Source of the DNA: an uncultured Clostridium sp.
Lineage (GTDB): Bacteria > Bacillota > Clostridia > TANB77 > CAG-508
Direction of reading: 5' to 3'
Assembly (NCBI GenBank): GCA_900556975.1
Contig: USQZ01000038.1
Location: forward strand, 1 to 16,965
Length of the DNA: 16,965 nt
In this document: one piece after another, positions 14,127-16,965 of the stretch
Layout of the letters: every line of letters begins with the position of its first letter
How positions within the stretch are numbered: position 1 is the first letter of the stretch
Position numbers and translations under genes: made by a program
The notes under the pieces: model-generated
Told to the model about the DNA's origin: nothing
The model's input: only the letters and a program-made list of their open reading frames with translations
Database searches by the model: none

Positions 14127-14555
14127 TTATATACCTAGCATTGTCATATTTTCTGCGATGTCTTCTACTGAAATATTTTCGTTATTGTAAGAATTCCATT
14201 TTTCTTTATCCCAAATTTCAATTCTTGTTCCAACTCCAATTATTACAACTTCTTTTTGTAAGTTAGCTGATTCTCTTAAATTGGTTGGAATTAAAAATCT
14301 ACCTTGTTTATCTATTTCGCATTCAGTTGCTCCAGATAAGAAAAATCTTGTGAATTCTCTTGAACTTCTATTTGATAGTGGAAGTGACTTTAATTTTTCT
14401 TCGAAATTAGCCCACTCCGTTAATGAGAATGCAAATAAGCAACCATCTAATCCCTTAGTCACAACAAACTTATCGCCTATTGTTTCTCTAAGTTTAGCTG
14501 GCATAATTAGTCTTCCTTTGGCATCTAATGAATGCTCAAATTCACCAATTAACAT
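14127..14555 (-). CDS. mraZ: Division/cell-wall cluster regulator MraZ
   Basis: DNA-binding protein that assembles as a ring and regulates the dcw operon, usually by repression. Two AbrB-like half-domains are visible, each with the family core: DAKGRLIMPAKLRE near residue 12 and DKQGRFLIPTNLRE near residue 85. With the ATG at 14555 the protein is 142 residues and begins MLIGEFEHSLDAKGR, matching the family. A longer in-frame start at 14594 would put the MraZ boxes inside the gene and is rejected. Its own box lies immediately upstream, indicating self-regulation. Confidence 0.95.
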   Translation of the reverse strand: MLIGEFEHSLDAKGRLIMPAKLRETIGDKFVVTKGLDGCLFAFSLTEWANFEEKLKSLPLSNRSSREFTRFFLSGATECEIDKQGRFLIPTNLRESANLQKEVVIIGVGTRIEIWDKEKWNSYNNENISVEDIAENMTMLGI

Positions 14556-14578
14556 GCTCCACATCCTTTCTGGTGGTT

Positions 14579-14607
14579 CTCCACTTTCTACCACTTCTCT
14601 CCACCTT
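14579..14607 (-). promoter_or_regulatory. MraZ boxes (three GTGG repeats, 10-bp period)
   Basis: On the minus strand GTGG occurs at 14601-14604, 14591-14594 and 14581-14584, exactly one helical turn apart, within the pattern AAGTGGNRR. MraZ is known to bind short direct repeats of this kind at 10-bp period before its own gene. They lie between the -10 box and the start codon, a position that suits repression. Confidence 0.75.
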
Positions 14608-14614
14608 CGAATAA

Positions 14615-14643
14615 ATTTTAATATATAAAAATATTAATTGCAA
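14615..14643 (-). promoter_or_regulatory. Promoter of mraZ / dcw operon
   Basis: Minus-strand -35 TTGCAA (14638-14643), 17-bp spacer, -10 TAAAAT (14615-14620), just upstream of the MraZ boxes. Confidence 0.65.
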
Positions 14644-14744
14644 GTATTTTTTACATAAATTTAATTTTTTAACACAATTGTAATATGAATTTTATTTATG
14701 TAATATATTTTTTATTTAATTATATAATTTATTATTACTTTTTC

Positions 14745-14773
14745 TTGATTTTTTAAGGTTATATATTTATAAT
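14745..14773 (+). promoter_or_regulatory. Promoter of the secreted metallo-hydrolase
   Basis: Plus-strand -35 TTGATT (14745-14750), 17-bp spacer, -10 TATAAT (14768-14773), 28 bp before the start codon at 14801. It is divergent from the mraZ promoter, about 100 bp away. Confidence 0.7.
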
Positions 14774-14800
14774 AATATTGCAATTACATAGGAGGTTTAT

Positions 14801-15838
14801 ATGGGAAATGCTACAAAAAAGAAAAAGCACTCTCAAATAAAAAGTTTTTTAATAACATTATTCTTTGGAATTGTTTTGATTATTGGTGCAATTATTAGTA
14901 ACCAATTTCCAGATCAGGTTAATAACTTGATTGAAGAAAATCTTAACATTCCAGCTAATACTACTAATACAATCTCCGTTAATACAGTAGGAAACACAGT
15001 TGTATCTGCTGATTCAAAATTGCAAATCTACTATTTTGATGTTGGACAAGCTGACTCAGAATTAGTTATTGCTGATGGTCAAGTAATGCTTATTGATGCT
15101 GGCAATAATGAAGATGGTCCGCTTCTAGTTAATTATATTAAAGGTCTTGGCATTCAAAAAATAGATTATTTAGTTGGAACTCACCCTCATGAAGATCATA
15201 TTGGTGGTTTAGATGACATTATTAACAATTTTGATATTGGTAAAATTTATATGCCTGATGTAACTACTACTACAGCTACTTTTCAATCTGTTTTAGAAGC
15301 AATATCTGCCAAAGGTCTTTCTATCACTCGTTGTGAAATTGGAAATACTTTTGGATTAGGTGATGGTATTTGCACTATAATGTCAGTTGAAAATGAACAA
15401 CAATCTAATTTAAATCTAAATTCAATTGTTATTCACTTAGCTTATGGAGAAAAAACTTTCTTATTTATGGGAGATGCTGAAAAAGAAATTGAAGAAAAAA
15501 TATCTTGGCCTAAAGTTGATGTATTAAAAGTAGCACATCATGGTTCAGATACAAGTTCTACTGAAAAATTCTTAAATGCTGTAAAACCTGAAGTAGCAAT
15601 TATTTCTGTTGGAGCTAATAATACTTATTCTCATCCAGCAAAAAGCACTTTAGATGCTCTTTCAAAAATAGGAGCTAAAGTATATAGAACTGATAAAGAT
15701 GGAACTATATTATTGACTAGTGATGGTAAAACTTATAATATTCAAACTTTCTCTACTGCTTTAGATGGAAATCCTTCTACTGCAAATAAAAATAGTGATA
15801 CTAGTCAAGAAAATACAACAAACGAAAATGAAAATTAA
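14801..15838 (+). CDS. Secreted ComEC-like metallo-beta-lactamase-fold protein
   Basis: A 345-residue metallo-beta-lactamase-fold hydrolase related to the C-terminal domain of the competence protein ComEC. The N-terminus is basic, then has one membrane segment (about 16-33), so it is exported or anchored outside. A Ser/Thr/Asn-rich linker follows to about residue 70. Metal ligands are visible: H128-P-H130-E-D132-H133, D225 in MGDAEKEI, HHGSD at 246-250 and H278. The tail is Asn/Thr/Ser/Glu-rich. ComEC's membrane channel is absent, so it is not a DNA-uptake channel by itself. Free-standing members may be extracellular nucleases or phosphodiesterases; the substrate is unknown. It is the only plus-strand gene here, with its own promoter, AGGAGG site and terminator. 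Confidence 0.85.
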   Translation: MGNATKKKKHSQIKSFLITLFFGIVLIIGAIISNQFPDQVNNLIEENLNIPANTTNTISVNTVGNTVVSADSKLQIYYFDVGQADSELVIADGQVMLIDAGNNEDGPLLVNYIKGLGIQKIDYLVGTHPHEDHIGGLDDIINNFDIGKIYMPDVTTTTATFQSVLEAISAKGLSITRCEIGNTFGLGDGICTIMSVENEQQSNLNLNSIVIHLAYGEKTFLFMGDAEKEIEEKISWPKVDVLKVAHHGSDTSSTEKFLNAVKPEVAIISVGANNTYSHPAKSTLDALSKIGAKVYRTDKDGTILLTSDGKTYNIQTFSTALDGNPSTANKNSDTSQENTTNENEN

Positions 15839-15869
15839 AAGAATCTAGAATTATCTAGATTCTTTTTTT
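15837..15869 (+). terminator. Terminator of the metallo-hydrolase gene
   Basis: Stem GAATCTAGA-ATTA-TCTAGATTC (15841-15862), flanked by AAAA and a run of seven T. It begins at the stop codon. Confidence 0.9.
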
Positions 15870-15911
15870 ATGGAAGTTCTCTGATTTTCCTATTATATAA
15901 AAATACTAATG

Positions 15912-15953
15912 CGCAGAAATTTGCAAAAGCAAATTTTGCGTACAAACAAAGAT
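15912..15953 (+). repeat. Dispersed hairpin repeat, copy 2
   Basis: A hairpin pairs CGCA and AAATTTGC (15912-15924, one bulged G) with GCAAATTT and TGCG (15929-15940) around an AAAA loop. The segment 15929-15953 matches the minus strand at 8409-8433 inside the spoVD element, 22 of 25 bases. No T run follows. Confidence 0.5.
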
Positions 15954-16001
15954 GCGGACTTAAAAAATCTATAATAAGTGTAAATGTTATAAATAGTCCG
16001 C
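15954..16001. other. Long-range hairpin downstream of nfo
   Basis: GCGGACT (15954-15960) pairs with AGTCCGC (15995-16001) across a 34-base AT-rich loop. The flanks ACAAAGAT and TTTTGTTC extend the symmetry imperfectly. It starts 10 bp after the nfo stop and may be a poor terminator or the end of a small degenerate repeat unit. The 172-bp gap 15839-16010 holds no gene that I can see. Confidence 0.4.
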
Positions 16002-16010
16002 TTTTGTTCT

Positions 16011-16847
16011 TTAAATCTCTTTATAATTTTCTCTTAATAATTTTATTTCTCTACCGTATCCCTCTAATTCATTTGGTGTTTCAAGGAAGAATGGTAAATT
16101 GCGCAATTTAGGATGATTAATTATTCTAATAATTGCTTCTAATCCTATATTTCCTTCTCCTATTTTTGCATGTCTATCTTTGTGTGATCCAAGTGTGTTC
16201 ATGCTATCATTTAGATGTATTGCGTATAATTTTTCTAGTCCTATAATTTTGTCAAACTCTTCTATTACTCCATCTAGGTTATTAACTATATCATATCCAC
16301 CATCAAATATATGGCATGTGTCTAAGCAAACTCCTATATGATTTTTCAATTCAACACCATCTATTATTCTTTTTATTTCTTCAAAAGTTCTTCCAACTTC
16401 AGTTCCTTTTCCAGCCATTGTTTCAAGTAGAACTGTTGTAGTTTGCTCTGGTTTTAATATTGCATTTAACATTTCTGTTATATATTTTATTCCTGTATCT
16501 ACTCCTTGTCCTACATGGCTACCTGGATGAAAATTGTATAAACTTCCTGGGAAATACTCCATTCTTTTAAGATCATCTTCCATTGTATTTTTTGCAAATT
16601 CTCTTATTTCTTCTCTTGCTGCACATGCATTTAATGTATAAGGTGCATGCGCTAAAAGATTATTTATCCCTTTCTCTTTTGCTAACTCCTTAAATTTATT
16701 TACATCTTCTTCATTTATTGGTTTAGCTGCTCCGCCTCTTGGATTTCTTGTAAAAAATTGTATTGTATTTGCATCTATGCTTGCAGCTTGTTTACCCATT
16801 TCAAAAAAGCCTTTTGAAATAGGTAAATGACATCCTATTTTCAACAT
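16011..16847 (-). CDS. nfo: Endonuclease IV
   Basis: Apurinic/apyrimidinic endonuclease of base-excision repair; cuts 5' to abasic sites using three zinc ions in a TIM barrel. All nine metal ligands line up with the E. coli enzyme by spacing: H67, H107, E142, D176, H179, H211, D224, H226 and E256. Recognisable blocks are NFHPGSHVG, LETMAGKGTEVG, GVCLDTCHIFDGGYD and DRHAKIGEGNIG. It is 278 residues, full length, with the ATG behind AAGGAAG. It stands alone with its own promoter and is unrelated in function to the cell-wall genes. Confidence 0.96.
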   Translation of the reverse strand: MLKIGCHLPISKGFFEMGKQAASIDANTIQFFTRNPRGGAAKPINEEDVNKFKELAKEKGINNLLAHAPYTLNACAAREEIREFAKNTMEDDLKRMEYFPGSLYNFHPGSHVGQGVDTGIKYITEMLNAILKPEQTTTVLLETMAGKGTEVGRTFEEIKRIIDGVELKNHIGVCLDTCHIFDGGYDIVNNLDGVIEEFDKIIGLEKLYAIHLNDSMNTLGSHKDRHAKIGEGNIGLEAIIRIINHPKLRNLPFFLETPNELEGYGREIKLLRENYKEI

Positions 16848-16879
16848 ATTCTTCCTTCTTTCTTATATTTATTATGCAT

Positions 16880-16908
16880 AATATATCATAAAAATATGTG
16901 GCATTCAA
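16880..16908 (-). promoter_or_regulatory. Promoter of nfo
   Basis: Minus-strand -35 TTGAAT (16903-16908), 17-bp spacer, -10 TATATT (16880-16885), 33 bp before the start codon. The 9-mer AATATGTGG occurs on the plus strand both in the spacer and about 28 bp further upstream; it could be a regulator site or chance. Confidence 0.5.
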
Positions 16909-16965
16909 GGATTAGCATAAATAATATGTGGGAAAATATAAATAAAAAATAGACAAAAGAAACAC

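Noticed and set aside
14556..14594. Longer mraZ start at 14594
   Set aside because: It would place MraZ boxes inside the gene and adds 13 residues not found in the family.

Overview
This window is very AT-rich DNA with dense, compact genes, strong AGGAGG-type ribosome binding sites, frequent GTG/TTG starts and a Firmicutes-style division and cell-wall (dcw) cluster. It most resembles a low-GC member of the Clostridia. The MurE has the DNPR motif of meso-diaminopimelate-adding enzymes, which fits. No species can be named from the sequence alone.

Layout, read along the minus strand (the direction of most genes, from high to low coordinates): nfo (endonuclease IV) at the right edge; then a divergent plus-strand secreted ComEC-like metallo-hydrolase; then mraZ, rsmH, ftsL and a SpoVD/FtsI-type penicillin-binding protein; then murE, mraY, ftsW/spoVE, murG and finally topA with its own promoter and terminator. 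MraZ is preceded by a sigma-A promoter and three GTGG repeats at exact 10-bp spacing (MraZ boxes). The mraZ-rsmH gap is unusually long (571 bp counted to the mraZ promoter side would include mraZ; the gap itself is 326 bp) and holds three hairpins and about ten CTTTTG motifs.

The main discovery is that the SpoVD-type gene is cut in two by a 2,899-bp element (about 7681-10581). The 5' part (10564-12273) carries the membrane anchor and all three catalytic motifs. The 3' part (7407-7682) carries the last helix of the transpeptidase fold and the PASTA domain. Joining the halves at a shared GG dinucleotide restores one 655-residue reading frame across a Gly-rich segment. Independently, joining the two element ends gives a 50-bp imperfect palindrome (TGTGTTG and TCCAA arms) whose exact centre is that same GG, as expected for the attP of a serine integrase. 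The element encodes a small TnpW-like protein, a large serine recombinase, a 67-residue two-helix membrane protein in its own promoter-terminator cassette, and a threonylcarbamoyl-AMP synthase (TsaC). It therefore looks like a small intervening element comparable in logic to the skin element in sigK: either a developmental DNA rearrangement that rebuilds spoVD, or a recent insertion that disables it.

The left edge (1-250) holds two tandem, leftward-facing, near-consensus promoters with A-tract upstream elements of the kind seen before rRNA operons or other very highly expressed genes; whatever they drive lies outside the window.
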